From Candidatus Cloacimonadota bacterium (GTDB lineage Bacteria > Cloacimonadota > Cloacimonadia > Cloacimonadales > TCS61): a stretch of DNA of 64,000 nucleotides. The stretch's first letter is position 1. Each line of letters starts with the position of its first letter. A program made the position numbers and the translations under genes. Under the pieces are notes generated by a model. It was given only the letters and a program-made list of their open reading frames with translations. It had not been told where the DNA came from and searched no databases. This document shows positions 17,370 through 28,775 of the stretch, in pieces. The DNA is taken from contig JASUTE010000002.1 of the NCBI GenBank assembly GCA_030445745.1, positions 94,859-158,858 of the forward strand. The letters run 5' to 3'.

Positions 17370-17895
17370 ACTTTTAGCTCAGCGTTACTCCAGGGCTATT
17401 TTGAAGCTTATTGACAAAAAAGAATATCCCCAATTGCAGCAAGATATAAAACAATTACGGGAAATTTGCCAAATTTCAGTAGAGCAACTAAAGATACTCG
17501 ATTCGATGCTGCTTTCATTTCCCAATAGAATAGAAGTGGGTAAACAACTGACAAAAAGTCTAAATTTCGAGGAAATCTGGACTAATCTAATCAAAATCTT
17601 AATTTCCAAACATAGGGTAGAAATACTTACAGCTATTTGCGATGAACTGGAAGAACATATTTTGGCAACAAAAAATGAGTGCAAGGTCACTTTGCAGGTA
17701 GCTCATGAACACCCGGAAAAAACTATAGAGCAGATAAAACAGAAGGTGAAAAAAATCTTGAATAAAGAAATATTGGTAAATCTAAAAATAAATCCGGAAA
17801 TTTTGGGCGGATTTGTTGCTGAAACTGACTCTCTGCGTATAGACGGTTCTATTAAAAATAATTTAGTTAAATTTGTAAATATGAAATCCAAGTAA
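17359..17895 (+). CDS. atpH: ATP synthase subunit delta
   Basis: 178 residues. The N-terminal [18 protein letters not shown] and the C-terminal segment [23 protein letters not shown] are the two recognisable conserved ends of the delta/OSCP family. It joins the peripheral stalk to the top of F1. GTG start with AGGAAG upstream, inside the end of atpF. The middle part is divergent. Confidence 0.93.
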   Translation: MKYKLLAQRYSRAILKLIDKKEYPQLQQDIKQLREICQISVEQLKILDSMLLSFPNRIEVGKQLTKSLNFEEIWTNLIKILISKHRVEILTAICDELEEHILATKNECKVTLQVAHEHPEKTIEQIKQKVKKILNKEILVNLKINPEILGGFVAETDSLRIDGSIKNNLVKFVNMKSK

Positions 17896-17906
17896 ACGAG
17901 GTTATA

Positions 17907-19406
17907 ATGAAGATTCAACCAGATGAAATAAGTTCGATATTAAAAGATAAGATAAACAAATTTAAATTCGATATAGATATCGCTGAAACTGGCAAAGTGG
18001 TTGAGATCGGCGATGGAATTGCCCGCATTTATGGTATGGATAACGTAATGGCAGGCGAAATGGTCGAGTTTCCCGGAGGAGTAGTAGGCATGGTTTTAAA
18101 CCTGGAAGAAGATAATGTGGGTTGTATAATTTTTGGCGAAACCCGCAAAATTAAAGAGGGTGATATAGCCAAGCGGACTAAGCGTATTTTGCAAGTGCCA
18201 GTAGGTGAGGCTTTGCTGGGCAGAGTAGTCGATCCACTCGGGAATCCCTTAGATGGCAAAGGCGAAATAAAAGCTGAGAAATCCATGCCAGTAGAAAGAA
18301 AAGCTGAAGGTATTATTCAAAGACAGCCGGTGAAAGAACCTTTACAAACAGGAATTAAAGCTATCGACTCAATGATACCCATCGGCCGTGGTCAACGCGA
18401 GCTTATTATTGGGGATAGACAAACTGGTAAAACTGCTATTGTTGTCGATACAATTATAAACCAAAAGGATACTGATGTTATCTGCATATATGTGGCTGTA
18501 GGTCAAAAAAATTCTTCGGTAGGGAAAATAGTGAAAACATTGCAAAATAATGGGGCTATGGATTATACAATCGTGGTTAACGCATCTGCTTCGGAAGCAG
18601 CCGCATTGCAGTATCTGGCACCTTATGCCGGCTGCAGTATGGGCGAATATTTTCGCGATAAAGGCCAGCATGCTCTCATAATCTACGACGATCTTTCTAA
18701 ACATGCTGTTTCTTATCGTGAAATTTCCCTGTTGTTGCGACGCCCACCTGGACGCGAAGCTTATCCCGGTGATGTGTTTTATCTGCATTCACGTTTATTG
18801 GAAAGAGCTGCTAAGCTAAATGATGATCTGGGAGGCGGGTCACTTACAGCACTGCCTATCATCGAAACGCAAGCAGATGATATTACGGCTTATATTCCCA
18901 CTAATCTTATCTCGATTACCGATGGCCAGATCTATCTGGGAAGTAAATTATTCTATTCCGGAGTTAGGCCTGCTATTAATGCGGGGCTATCAGTATCTCG
19001 CGTGGGAGGTAATGCGCAAATTAAATCGATGAAACATGTTACCGGCCAGCTGCGGTTGGATTTAGCCCAATACAAGGAATTGGAAGCTTTCTCTAAATTT
19101 GGTTCCGATCTCGATAAAGCAACGCAAGCACGGTTACGCCGTGGAGAAAGACTGGTGGAAATTCTAAAACAAGACCAATATTCTCCTCTTCCTATTGCTA
19201 AACAGATCCTCATTATTTTTATGGCAAATCACGGCTATTTGGACGATATAGAGATTGACAAAGTGGCAAAAGTTGAAGAAGAGCTCTATGCTACCCTCGA
19301 TTCCGAATATAAAGATTTGATGAAACAGATAACTGAAAAGGAAATAGATGATAAGATGGAAGAAAAGATGAATCAGGTGTGCAAAAAGGTAATAGAAAAG
19401 TTCTAG
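17907..19406 (+). CDS. atpA: ATP synthase subunit alpha
   Basis: 499 residues with the beta-barrel N-terminal domain, the Walker A motif [10 protein letters not shown] near residue 170, [11 protein letters not shown] (Walker B) and the [24 protein letters not shown] block. This is the non-catalytic nucleotide-binding subunit of F1. The C-terminal helical domain is normal. The spacing to atpG is 7 bases. Confidence 0.98.
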   Translation: MKIQPDEISSILKDKINKFKFDIDIAETGKVVEIGDGIARIYGMDNVMAGEMVEFPGGVVGMVLNLEEDNVGCIIFGETRKIKEGDIAKRTKRILQVPVGEALLGRVVDPLGNPLDGKGEIKAEKSMPVERKAEGIIQRQPVKEPLQTGIKAIDSMIPIGRGQRELIIGDRQTGKTAIVVDTIINQKDTDVICIYVAVGQKNSSVGKIVKTLQNNGAMDYTIVVNASASEAAALQYLAPYAGCSMGEYFRDKGQHALIIYDDLSKHAVSYREISLLLRRPPGREAYPGDVFYLHSRLLERAAKLNDDLGGGSLTALPIIETQADDITAYIPTNLISITDGQIYLGSKLFYSGVRPAINAGLSVSRVGGNAQIKSMKHVTGQLRLDLAQYKELEAFSKFGSDLDKATQARLRRGERLVEILKQDQYSPLPIAKQILIIFMANHGYLDDIEIDKVAKVEEELYATLDSEYKDLMKQITEKEIDDKMEEKMNQVCKKVIEKF

Positions 19407-19413
19407 GAACGAT

Positions 19414-20268
19414 ATGGCGAACACACGAGATATAAAAAATAGGATAGATAGCGTAAAAAGCACCAGGCAGATTACCAATGCTATGAAAATGGTAGCGGCA
19501 GCGAAATTGAGACGTTCCCAAGAAAAGATCTTGGCTGCGCGACCGTATGCTGACAATATAAACAAAATGCTGCGAAAACTAAAATTGAAAAATAAATTTA
19601 CTGAACATCAACTATTGTATCCCAATCAAGATGCTGCCCGTAACGCCTTTGTGTTTGTAACTTCCGACCGTGGACTATGTGGCGGTTTTAATTCTATGAT
19701 TTCGAAACGTGCTCTAATTTATTTGGAAGAACACAAAAACACCGATATTATTTGCATTGGGAAAAAAGGCTACGACTATATTCGCCAACATACAAATCTG
19801 GAAATAACCGAAAAATATTTTAATTTCTTCAATGAGATGGATTTCTCTATTTCCAAACAGATTGCAGATGATTTACTAAAAAAATTCCTGAAGGGAGATT
19901 ACGGAAAGATAGATATTCTCTACAATGAGTTTAAATCTGCAATTCAGCAAAACATTATTACAAAGCAGTTGTTACCAATTGTACCAGCTGAAAATGAGGA
20001 GATTTCTACTCTGGATTTTATCTATGAACCAGATGACAACACCATTATTAGCGAATTAGGGGAAAAATATATCGAAGTAGAGATTTGGCGCATTATGTTA
20101 GAATCTTCGGCAGCAGAACAGGGCGCTCGTATGACCGCTATGGATTCTGCTACCGATAATGCCGATGAATTAGTTGAAGAACTTACACTTAAATATAATC
20201 AGGTCAGACAATCAAGTATTACTAAAGAGATTATCGAGATATCGTCTGGCGCAGAAGCTTTAAAATAA
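19414..20268 (+). CDS. atpG: ATP synthase subunit gamma
   Basis: 284 residues. The N-terminal shaft helix carries DIKNRIDSVKSTRQITNAMKM. The central Rossmann part includes VTSDRGLCGGFNS. The C-terminal helix has EQGARMTAMDSATDNA and a run of residues that contact the DELSEED region. It transmits rotation from the c ring to F1. Confidence 0.97.
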   Translation: MANTRDIKNRIDSVKSTRQITNAMKMVAAAKLRRSQEKILAARPYADNINKMLRKLKLKNKFTEHQLLYPNQDAARNAFVFVTSDRGLCGGFNSMISKRALIYLEEHKNTDIICIGKKGYDYIRQHTNLEITEKYFNFFNEMDFSISKQIADDLLKKFLKGDYGKIDILYNEFKSAIQQNIITKQLLPIVPAENEEISTLDFIYEPDDNTIISELGEKYIEVEIWRIMLESSAAEQGARMTAMDSATDNADELVEELTLKYNQVRQSSITKEIIEISSGAEALK

Positions 20269-20273
20269 AATAA

Positions 20274-21847
<1,574 letters not shown>

Positions 21848-21848
<1 letters not shown>

Positions 21849-22252
21849 TGGACAAGGTTCACTTGGATATCTTTCAGCCGCAACAAGTAAAATTGCAGGA
21901 TGATTTTGACCATGTAATTGTCCCTGGCATAGAAGGCGATTTTGGAATCTCAATTGGACATACTCCGTTTATCACTATGCTAAGGCCGGGAGTAATAAGT
22001 GCATACAAAGGAGATAAAGTCGATAATTATGCTATTCATGATGGCTTTGTTACAGTAGAAGATGATAAGGTTGTAATAACTTGTCAGACCATTGAGGCAG
22101 CAGCAGAGATAGATGCCCAGAGAGCCAAAAAGGCTAAGCAGCGTGCAGAAAAGCGGCTGCAGGCACCTCCCGATAGCTCCGATATCGATTTTCGCCGGGC
22201 AGAGTTAGCACTGAAAAGATCACTAGTCAGACTTAGTCTGAAAGAATCATAA
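21848..22252 (+). CDS. atpC: ATP synthase subunit epsilon
   Basis: 134 residues: the N-terminal beta-sandwich (VPGIEGDFGISIGHTPFITML, HDGFVTVEDDKVVI) and a C-terminal two-helix region (about 85-134) rich in Ala, Arg and Lys, which in relatives can extend to inhibit ATP hydrolysis. It is the last gene of the operon; a strong terminator follows 19 bases later. Confidence 0.96.
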
Positions 22253-22270
22253 TAAAATACTTGCACTATT

Positions 22271-22306
22271 TAGGAAGCTGTTACATGATAGCTTCCTATT
22301 TTTTTT
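22271..22306 (+). terminator. rho-independent terminator of the atp operon
   Basis: A perfect 9-bp stem (TAGGAAGCT with AGCTTCCTA), a 10-base loop and a run of eight T follow the atpC stop. Confidence 0.92.
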
Positions 22307-22322
22307 ATATAAGGATGTAAAA

Positions 22323-23534
22323 TTGAAAAAATTGATAATATTATTAAGTATGGTAATTTTTCTGACCTGTAATGCCCAAACTGAGGAAAAAAAAGTTCAA
22401 CCGGAGGGAATGGAAACCCTAAAAGCTGAAAAAACAAAAGAGGAAAAATCACTACAAAATTCTAAAAATACTGATAATATTGAGTATCTAAAACCATTCG
22501 ATTTTACTAAAGGTTTATATTTAAGTGCATTTACAGTAGGGTCAAATAAATTTGAAACAATTTTGGATAGCGCTCAGGCTGCTGGGATAAACACAGTAGT
22601 TTTCGATCTGAAAAACATGAAAGGGCGCATTTTCTTTTCAGTGCCACAAAAAGACTCTCTCAGGCGCTCTAGAGTAAAACCGGTATTAAATGTCCAAAAA
22701 ACCGTAAAAGCTCTTCATCGGCGAAATATGAGGGCTGTTGCTCGTGTGGTGATGTTCCATGATAGATATATCGCAAGTCGAGATAGTACGATACGGCCCA
22801 GAAGTACTGCTGGCGGAGTCTGGCAGGAATATCGTCGGCACGGTCCTTCCTGGCTGGATCCTTCTTTACCAGAAGTTCAGGCCGAATTATTGAGTATTGT
22901 GGAAGAGGCTGCGAAAAACAAAGTAGATGAAATACAGTTAGATTATGTAAGATTTCCTACCCAAGGAAAAGTAGGAGAAGCAGAGTTTGATTTCATGCGC
23001 AAAGATTCACTTTTGGCCAAACAGGATAGTTTATATAAAAAACGTAGTAAGATAGATATAATAACAGAGTTTACGCGCAATGTGAAAAATATTTGTAATA
23101 AGTATAATATAACTTTAAGTGCAGATGTATTTGCTATAGTAGCTTGGCAAAGGGCGGCAGATGTAGAAAATACAGGTCAGGATATTGCCAGAATGACTAA
23201 AAATCTTGATTTTATACATCCTATGATTTATTCATCTCATTTTTCTGATGGGTTTGGATTTCGGCGTGATGTGGCTAATGAGCCCTATCATATTGTTTAT
23301 AAGGCTGCTAAGTTGACCAAGCGTCATAGTTCACCAAGCTGCCGTGTAGCACCCTATATCCAAGCAAACCGTTGGCGGGTAAATTACAAACCTGAATATA
23401 TTTATGCACAACTGCAAGCAATTGAAGATTTGGGATTAGATGGTTTTATATTATGGGATGCTGCGAATAATTATTTTGATACTTTGAGATGGATAAGAGA
23501 AAGAAATAATTCTACAAGTATGAAATCGGAATAG
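22323..23534 (+). CDS. exported putative glycoside hydrolase (DUF4015-like TIM barrel)
   Basis: 403 residues starting at a TTG with AAGGAT 8 bases upstream. The hydrophobic signal ends at Cys16 in a weak lipobox (FLTC), so lipid attachment is uncertain. A Lys/Glu-rich linker follows to about residue 55. The barrel domain contains VVFDLKNMKG, VDEIQLDYVRFP, LSADVFAIVAW, DFIHPMIYSSHF and GLDGFILWDA, the pattern of the putative glycoside hydrolase family DUF4015. The Asp/Glu in EIQLDYVRFP is the likely active-site region. The substrate is unknown. An IS relic follows directly. Confidence 0.82.
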   Translation: MKKLIILLSMVIFLTCNAQTEEKKVQPEGMETLKAEKTKEEKSLQNSKNTDNIEYLKPFDFTKGLYLSAFTVGSNKFETILDSAQAAGINTVVFDLKNMKGRIFFSVPQKDSLRRSRVKPVLNVQKTVKALHRRNMRAVARVVMFHDRYIASRDSTIRPRSTAGGVWQEYRRHGPSWLDPSLPEVQAELLSIVEEAAKNKVDEIQLDYVRFPTQGKVGEAEFDFMRKDSLLAKQDSLYKKRSKIDIITEFTRNVKNICNKYNITLSADVFAIVAWQRAADVENTGQDIARMTKNLDFIHPMIYSSHFSDGFGFRRDVANEPYHIVYKAAKLTKRHSSPSCRVAPYIQANRWRVNYKPEYIYAQLQAIEDLGLDGFILWDAANNYFDTLRWIRERNNSTSMKSE

Positions 23535-23586
23535 CTACTGGTATTTGGTTAAAAGATATCGAAGAAAAAAAGTGAAAAGAAACTAT

Positions 23587-23644
23587 AACTGAAAAGTGCT
23601 TAAATCCTTTACGAGGAATTTACAGACTTTTTGGGCTTGACTGT
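23587..23644 (+). mobile_element. relic end of an IS256-type element (repeat copy A)
   Basis: These 58 bases match the reverse complement of 33351-33408 at 53 positions. At that second site the sequence lies directly after the end of an IS256-type transposase reading frame, so both copies look like the right end of the same kind of element. The ~50 bases upstream (23535-23586) read in one frame as a short basic tail that may be a decayed transposase C-terminus. No other part of an element remains. The rest of the gap to 23698 shows nothing recognisable. Confidence 0.6.
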
Positions 23645-23698
23645 ACTAAAAATAAGAAATTATTTTGCAAATTAAATAGAAATTGGAATAAATAGCGT

Positions 23699-24445
23699 AT
23701 GAAAAGAGATAATGATAGTAAGGACAGTAACTACAAAATGACGATTGTTGTTCCTGTTTACAACGAGCTTGCGAATATTCCGAGATTGGGAATTACTCTT
23801 TTAGAATATCTAACTCAAAGTAAAGTCAAAAGCAAGGTACTTTTCATTGACGACGGTTCTACAGATGGTAGTTTTAATGAAATTGAGCGGTTGTGTACCG
23901 ACAATCCTAATTTAAATTACATTAAATTTAGCCATAATTGTGGTTTAAGTAGTGCGATTAAAGCAGGAATAGATCACTGCAACACCGAGCTTTTAGGTTA
24001 TATTGATGCAGATTTGCAAACAACCCCTTTCGATTTTGATAAATTACTTGCATATATTGATGACTACGAAGCTGTTATAGGTATTCGCAATAAACGAAAT
24101 GATTCTTGGAATAAAAAGATTCAATCATTGCTAGCCAACAATATCCGGCGCGCCCTTATCAATGATGGCATCATCGACACCGGTTGCCCCCTTAAAGTTA
24201 TCAAAACAACGGTAGCCCAAGCGATTCCATTTTTTGATGGATTACATAGGTTCATTCCTGCCATGATACAGTTGCAACATGGTAGAATTAAGCAGGTGCC
24301 AGTACAGCACTTTAAGCGCAAAGCAGGGACTTCCAAATTCAATATCTTCAATAGATCGTTCAAACCTCTACAGGATACATTTGCCTTTCGCTGGATGCGT
24401 AGCAGATATATAAACTACAAGATCGAAAAAACGGATATCTATTGA
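23699..24445 (+). CDS. GT2 glycosyltransferase, dolichyl-phosphate-mannose-synthase-like
   Basis: 248 residues, soluble, without the C-terminal membrane helices of the GT2 at 6530. TIVVPVYNELANI, VLFIDDGSTDGS and GYIDADLQTTP give the nucleotide and metal sites. The overlap with the LAB_N gene (ATGA) shows coupling. With LAB_N and ArnT-like neighbours it probably makes the polyprenyl-phosphate sugar used to decorate lipid A. A GDP-mannose-forming gene (manC) lies 2.7 kb downstream on the other strand, so mannose is a reasonable but unproven sugar. Confidence 0.85.
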   Translation: MKRDNDSKDSNYKMTIVVPVYNELANIPRLGITLLEYLTQSKVKSKVLFIDDGSTDGSFNEIERLCTDNPNLNYIKFSHNCGLSSAIKAGIDHCNTELLGYIDADLQTTPFDFDKLLAYIDDYEAVIGIRNKRNDSWNKKIQSLLANNIRRALINDGIIDTGCPLKVIKTTVAQAIPFFDGLHRFIPAMIQLQHGRIKQVPVQHFKRKAGTSKFNIFNRSFKPLQDTFAFRWMRSRYINYKIEKTDIY

Positions 24446-25083
24446 TGAATAGCTGGTTGTCATCCTCTTACTTAACATATGCCATTGGTTTATTAGCTCA
24501 ATTATTTTTCTCTGCCCGCTTACTAATACAGTGGTTCAAATCTGAAAAAGAAAAAAAAATCATGACCCCAGAAATTTTTTGGGAATTCAGTTTGATCGCT
24601 GCTTTTTTACTTTTTATCTACGGCTGGTTACGTCACGATTTCGCTATTATATTAGGACAAACCATAACTTATTTCATTTATATTAGGAATATGTACTTTC
24701 AAAAATCTTGGCAGAAGATACACAGCATATTGCGAATTTTTATATTAAGCTTTCCCGTTATTATACTGGTTCTATCAATTAAAAATCATCAGAATCTGAT
24801 TAATCAACTTTTTAAAAACCAAAATATTCCCCCTTTATTAATAATATGGGGTAGCTTAGGACAGGTTATTTTTACCTTAAGGTTTGTTTATCAATGGCTT
24901 TATTCTGAAAGAATTAAAAAATCGCGCTTACCTATAACTTTTTGGGTCATAAGTTTAATCGGTTCAGCAATGATTTTAAGTTATGCGGTGTACCGAAAAG
25001 ATCCTATTCTCTTTTTGGGTCAATCGGTCGGTTTTATAATTTATTTTAGAAACATTATTATTGGAAAGAGGGAGTTAAAATGA
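24442..25083 (+). CDS. LAB_N (lipid-A-disaccharide synthase N-terminal) domain membrane protein, duplicated
   Basis: 213 residues, mostly membrane helices. Two related blocks are visible: residues ~8-88 (LAQLFFSARLLIQWFKSEKEKK, GQTITYFIYIRNMYF) and ~132-210 (LGQVIFTLRFVYQWLYSERIKK, GQSVGFIIYFRNIII). Each is a LAB_N unit. Stand-alone LAB_N proteins usually sit between a GT2 and an ArnT-like transferase, as here, and are thought to act on the polyprenyl-phosphate carrier, possibly in flipping. It overlaps both neighbours by 4 bases. Confidence 0.88.
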   Translation: MMNSWLSSSYLTYAIGLLAQLFFSARLLIQWFKSEKEKKIMTPEIFWEFSLIAAFLLFIYGWLRHDFAIILGQTITYFIYIRNMYFQKSWQKIHSILRIFILSFPVIILVLSIKNHQNLINQLFKNQNIPPLLIIWGSLGQVIFTLRFVYQWLYSERIKKSRLPITFWVISLIGSAMILSYAVYRKDPILFLGQSVGFIIYFRNIIIGKRELK

Positions 25084-26693
25084 GCACAGGACAGAAAAAT
25101 CTATTCTTTTTGTTATTTATAGCTGCAGTTGCTCTGTATATAAATGTTGGGTCGTACGGTGTTATCGAAACCAGCGATGCCCGTTATGCCGAAATCTCAC
25201 GCGAGATGTACGCTTCAGGCGACTATTTACATCCAAATTTTCTAGGTATCCATCATTATCATAAACCTCCTTTCACCTATATGATTACCGCCTTAGGTTA
25301 TCATTTGTTTGGTGTTAATCCATTTGGAGCCAGGTTTTTCCTGCAGCTAGCTATTCTTTTACAAATATTACTTGTATATAAATTAGCATTTCTGCTTTTC
25401 AATAATAAAAAAACAGCTCTCTGGGCGGCGATTATTTATTTCAGCTTCCCAATAGTTATATCTTCCTCGCGTATGTTGACTACCGATCCCTTCCTTACTA
25501 CTTTTGCTATTTTAAGTATGTATGCCTATGTAAAATATCGTAAAAGCAACAAAAAGGGATTTTTTTATCTTTTTACTGTGAGTTTAGCTTTAGGAATGCT
25601 AACCAAAGGGCCTGTTATTTTTATTATTCCCGTTGCTTTCATAATTCCCTATAGCTTTACCGAAAAAACTAAGAATAAACTGGGTTGGCACCATTTACTT
25701 GCGTGGTTAATATTTATTATTTTAGCTCTTTCATGGTATTTATATTTAGTCATAAATAATCACGATTTCTTAAGTTATTTTCTGGGTAGACAAACCCTAG
25801 ATAGATTATCCAGTAATGTTTTTAATCGAACTGAGCCTTTTTGGTATTTTTTGGTTTTTGGGCCTTTAATGGGGTTACCTTGGATTTTGACATTACCTCA
25901 TTTGCTGAAGAAGAAAAAATTATTCTCTCCCAAAACTAACTTGTTTGCTCTTTTACTAGGAATACTTATCCCGCTTATCTTCTTTTCTCTTTCTGCATCT
26001 AAGCGTATCTTGTACATTCTTCCTATTTATAGTTTGTTGGCTATTTTAATAGCGCATTTGCTAAATATCACAGAAAATAGAAAAATAGTTAATAAAATAA
26101 TGCTCTGGTTTTCTTTAATCTTAATAATAATTCTCGCAATAGCTCCTTTTTTTAGCCGAGAATTAGAGCTTCCCATATTTTTTACTGTACTCTGTTTCTT
26201 GGCATTTATATTACTTATTGGAATCTACCACTCTACCCAAATTAGCAACAAATATAAATCTGGTGCCATATCATTAACTCTAACAGTATTTTTGTTGGTA
26301 GCTGGCAGTTATGGAATGTCAAAAAATGAGTTAGAAGTAAACAGCCCTCGTCCTGTTACTGATTTTATTATTAAAAATAAGCTGGTTCACAGAACTATAT
26401 TAGTCTACAATACTAGAAAACCTTCCATTGCTTTTGGATTGAATAAAGCTATTGTATGCTTGAATGATGGTAGTAAAAGCCTACACAGGGAAACTCAGTT
26501 CGAGAATAATTTACAATGGAAGAATTATCTGATAGATATGCATAATACTTCCGAACTGAAATTCCTAAAAAAGAAATTAGAAAAACCGAGTGTACTTATT
26601 GTATATAAACATGAGATTCATGACAATAGCAAATGGTTAAAAAATTACTACCAAAATGTAGAGAAAATTGGAAAATGGAAAGTCTATTATTAG
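25080..26693 (+). CDS. ArnT/PMT-family lipid A glycosyltransferase
   Basis: 537 residues with about twelve membrane helices, then a periplasmic C-terminal part. The first periplasmic loop has ETSDARYAEISREMYASG, with the catalytic Asp region, and HYHKPPFTYMI, both typical of ArnT-type GT83 enzymes. These transfer a sugar from a polyprenyl phosphate to lipid A or other envelope glycolipids. It is the last gene of the GT2-LAB_N-PMT set. The sugar is unknown. Confidence 0.88.
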   Translation: MSTGQKNLFFLLFIAAVALYINVGSYGVIETSDARYAEISREMYASGDYLHPNFLGIHHYHKPPFTYMITALGYHLFGVNPFGARFFLQLAILLQILLVYKLAFLLFNNKKTALWAAIIYFSFPIVISSSRMLTTDPFLTTFAILSMYAYVKYRKSNKKGFFYLFTVSLALGMLTKGPVIFIIPVAFIIPYSFTEKTKNKLGWHHLLAWLIFIILALSWYLYLVINNHDFLSYFLGRQTLDRLSSNVFNRTEPFWYFLVFGPLMGLPWILTLPHLLKKKKLFSPKTNLFALLLGILIPLIFFSLSASKRILYILPIYSLLAILIAHLLNITENRKIVNKIMLWFSLILIIILAIAPFFSRELELPIFFTVLCFLAFILLIGIYHSTQISNKYKSGAISLTLTVFLLVAGSYGMSKNELEVNSPRPVTDFIIKNKLVHRTILVYNTRKPSIAFGLNKAIVCLNDGSKSLHRETQFENNLQWKNYLIDMHNTSELKFLKKKLEKPSVLIVYKHEIHDNSKWLKNYYQNVEKIGKWKVYY

Positions 26694-26730
26694 ATGTGAC
26701 ATTGCAGATGAACTAGCCTTAATATGATTT

Positions 26731-27096
26731 TCACATTTTATTACCAGTTCTTGGTTTCCCCACCCATACTATGCGCACCGGTACCTTTTGTTGGTGGGCA
26801 TAATCCATAGTATATTTAGTACCTTCGCAAACTCCATCCCAAAAAGCCAACACTTTATCGCAATGGTTCACGATCTGATTATCGCGAACGTGTTTAGCTT
26901 GCGTGCCATACTTGGCATAATCAGGTGGAAATTCCAGCAAGGGAATATTGTTTTGAATAGCGTAGCGGCGCGCTAGGCTATCGGTACCTAGCGCTGCGCC
27001 ACTAATTATTTTAGTTACGTTATTTTCTTTTTCTATTTCGATGGCCAGCAGTCGAAAATCTTGGAATTCTTTGCTGCCGATAACTGCCAGCTTCAT
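26731..27096 (-). CDS. SLOG/DUF2493-like nucleotide-binding protein
   Basis: 121 residues with a Rossmann-like start (MKLAVIGSKEF), IISGAALGTDSLARRYA and VLAFWDGVCEGTKYTMDYA. This GG(A/M)xGxD pattern belongs to the SLOG superfamily, whose members bind nucleotide-derived ligands such as ADP-ribose. The biological role is unknown. It starts one base after the manC stop, the last gene of that run. A truncated paralogue of its C-terminus lies at 33674, beside the IS relic. Confidence 0.8.
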   Translation of the reverse strand: MKLAVIGSKEFQDFRLLAIEIEKENNVTKIISGAALGTDSLARRYAIQNNIPLLEFPPDYAKYGTQAKHVRDNQIVNHCDKVLAFWDGVCEGTKYTMDYAHQQKVPVRIVWVGKPRTGNKM

Positions 27097-28152
27097 CTAT
27101 AAAAGCTCTGTTTTACCTTTTTTCTTCAGGTTTTCCACGATCTGTTTAACTTTTTCCGTATTGTTCTTATCAGCAATAAGCAGGGCATCGTCGGTTTCTA
27201 CCACAACCAGGTTTTCCACACCGATAAGGGCTACTGTTTTTTTGGTATTCACATAGTTTTTGCTGCTGTTAATGACTTCTTTTTCGGTTTTGATCACATT
27301 TTCGTGTTCATCTTTGGGCGAAAGATCATACAATGCACCCCAACTACCCACATCGCTCCAGCCGTAGTCTACCGGAATAACAACGGCATTGCTAACTTTT
27401 TCCATTATACCAATATCTACTGGGATCTTGGGCATTTCTTTATAAAGTTGTGAAATATCGGAATTTTTCCCTTTCTGCTGCCATTTTTCCTCTATTTTTT
27501 GCATATTTTCATAGATCTGTGGTTGTAATTTTTGGTAGGAATTTAAAATAGTTTCCACACTCCACATAAACATCCCGCTATTCCAATAATAATTAGCAGA
27601 AACCAGAAATTCGTTTGCTTGGGAAAGATCGGGTTTTTCAGTAAATTTCTGGATCGACTGGGTTTGTTCATCTAACCAGCCACCAGCTTGAATATAGCCA
27701 TAACCGGTTGCCGGATAGGTGGGTTTGATGCCAAAAGTAACCAGTTTACCCTGCTTAGCAGCTTCTTTACCATAGTGCAGACTTTCTCGGAAGCGCTTCT
27801 CATCTTTTATCAAGTGGTCTGCCGGCAGCACTACCATAACTTCATCTTGCGGTACAATATCTTTTAAGTAGAAGCTGCTAAGAGCAATACACGGCGCTGT
27901 ATTCATACCAAAAGGTTCGATTATTATGTTCTTTTCAGGCAATTCGGGTAGATGCTTTTTGATAAGCTCCACTTGGCTGGCAGCAGTAACAATAAAGGTT
28001 TTTTCCAAAGGCACTAAGCCTTCCAACCTATCTATCGTCATATTTATCATTGGCTTATCCGACAAAATATTTAAAAACTGTTTGGGGTTACTTTTACGGC
28101 TGAGTGGCCAAAATCTGGAGCCTACTCCGCCTGCCATAATTAAAGCTATCAT
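27097..28152 (-). CDS. manC: mannose-1-phosphate guanylyltransferase
   Basis: 351 residues. LIMAGGVGSRFWPLSR and SNPKQFL form the GTP and activator site, and VLPADHLI and FTEKPD are the usual sugar-nucleotidyltransferase motifs. It makes GDP-mannose. The protein lacks the fused phosphomannose-isomerase domain. GDP-mannose could feed the GT2 at 23699. The start overlaps the lolA stop by 4 bases. Confidence 0.94.
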   Translation of the reverse strand: MIALIMAGGVGSRFWPLSRKSNPKQFLNILSDKPMINMTIDRLEGLVPLEKTFIVTAASQVELIKKHLPELPEKNIIIEPFGMNTAPCIALSSFYLKDIVPQDEVMVVLPADHLIKDEKRFRESLHYGKEAAKQGKLVTFGIKPTYPATGYGYIQAGGWLDEQTQSIQKFTEKPDLSQANEFLVSANYYWNSGMFMWSVETILNSYQKLQPQIYENMQKIEEKWQQKGKNSDISQLYKEMPKIPVDIGIMEKVSNAVVIPVDYGWSDVGSWGALYDLSPKDEHENVIKTEKEVINSSKNYVNTKKTVALIGVENLVVVETDDALLIADKNNTEKVKQIVENLKKKGKTELL

Positions 28153-28775
28153 AATCTTTCCTTTCTGTTATCTATTATGTTCACATCATCATCAAATTCA
28201 ATTTGGAAAATCTGGGGCGAGATCTTTTTGTTATAAACTTCGTTAAAAAAGCTATACTCTACCCAATTTCCACTATTGTCTTCAATTCTAATTATTTTTA
28301 ACCAGCCATCTTTTACTGTGGCTGTAATAAATTTGTTTTGGGCTTTTTTTAGTAAAATATTATACCCATTTTTTGTAGTAACAAGTTCTTTTTCAGCATC
28401 TTCCCAATAATATTTCAAAATTTCTATAGGACGCAATTTAGTATCAATTTTATCGGTAATTAGCACCTGCTCGGCACTCGGGTCGTACATTATCACTTTA
28501 GTACTATCGATAAGCAGTTTCTGTCCATCCGGCTGCTGGTAACTAAGCAGCAAATTATCGTTGTTGTAGAATATTTTGCCATTAGAAGTTTTATGAATAT
28601 CTACTTCAGTCCAATAATTTTGTTGAGAAAACTCCGCCTGGTAAGTTTCCACATCAGCGTATTTTTGTTTAAGTTGGGAAAATACTTCGTCTAATTCTGT
28701 GGCAGTTAAGTTTACTGCCAGCAACATCACTAGTGCCAGTGTTATTCTAAAAATCATCATCTTCAATAAATCCAT
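28149..28775 (-). CDS. lolA: outer-membrane lipoprotein carrier LolA
   Basis: 208 residues: an N-terminal signal peptide, then the LolA fold with YQAEFSQQNYW, NGKIFYNNDNLLLSYQ and QVLITDKID motifs. It carries lipoproteins across the periplasm. The frame from 28775 overlaps ftsK by 29 bases; the ATG at 28760 or 28757 would give a more typical signal peptide and less overlap. Several lipoproteins in the window (TPR, DUF4837, LptE-like) are likely clients. Confidence 0.9.
   Translation of the reverse strand: MDLLKMMIFRITLALVMLLAVNLTATELDEVFSQLKQKYADVETYQAEFSQQNYWTEVDIHKTSNGKIFYNNDNLLLSYQQPDGQKLLIDSTKVIMYDPSAEQVLITDKIDTKLRPIEILKYYWEDAEKELVTTKNGYNILLKKAQNKFITATVKDGWLKIIRIEDNSGNWVEYSFFNEVYNKKISPQIFQIEFDDDVNIIDNRKERL

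Noticed and set aside
18369..18788. 139-residue frame antisense to atpA
   Set aside because: Shadow of the conserved atpA coding region, with cysteine/histidine-rich nonsense composition and no start signal.
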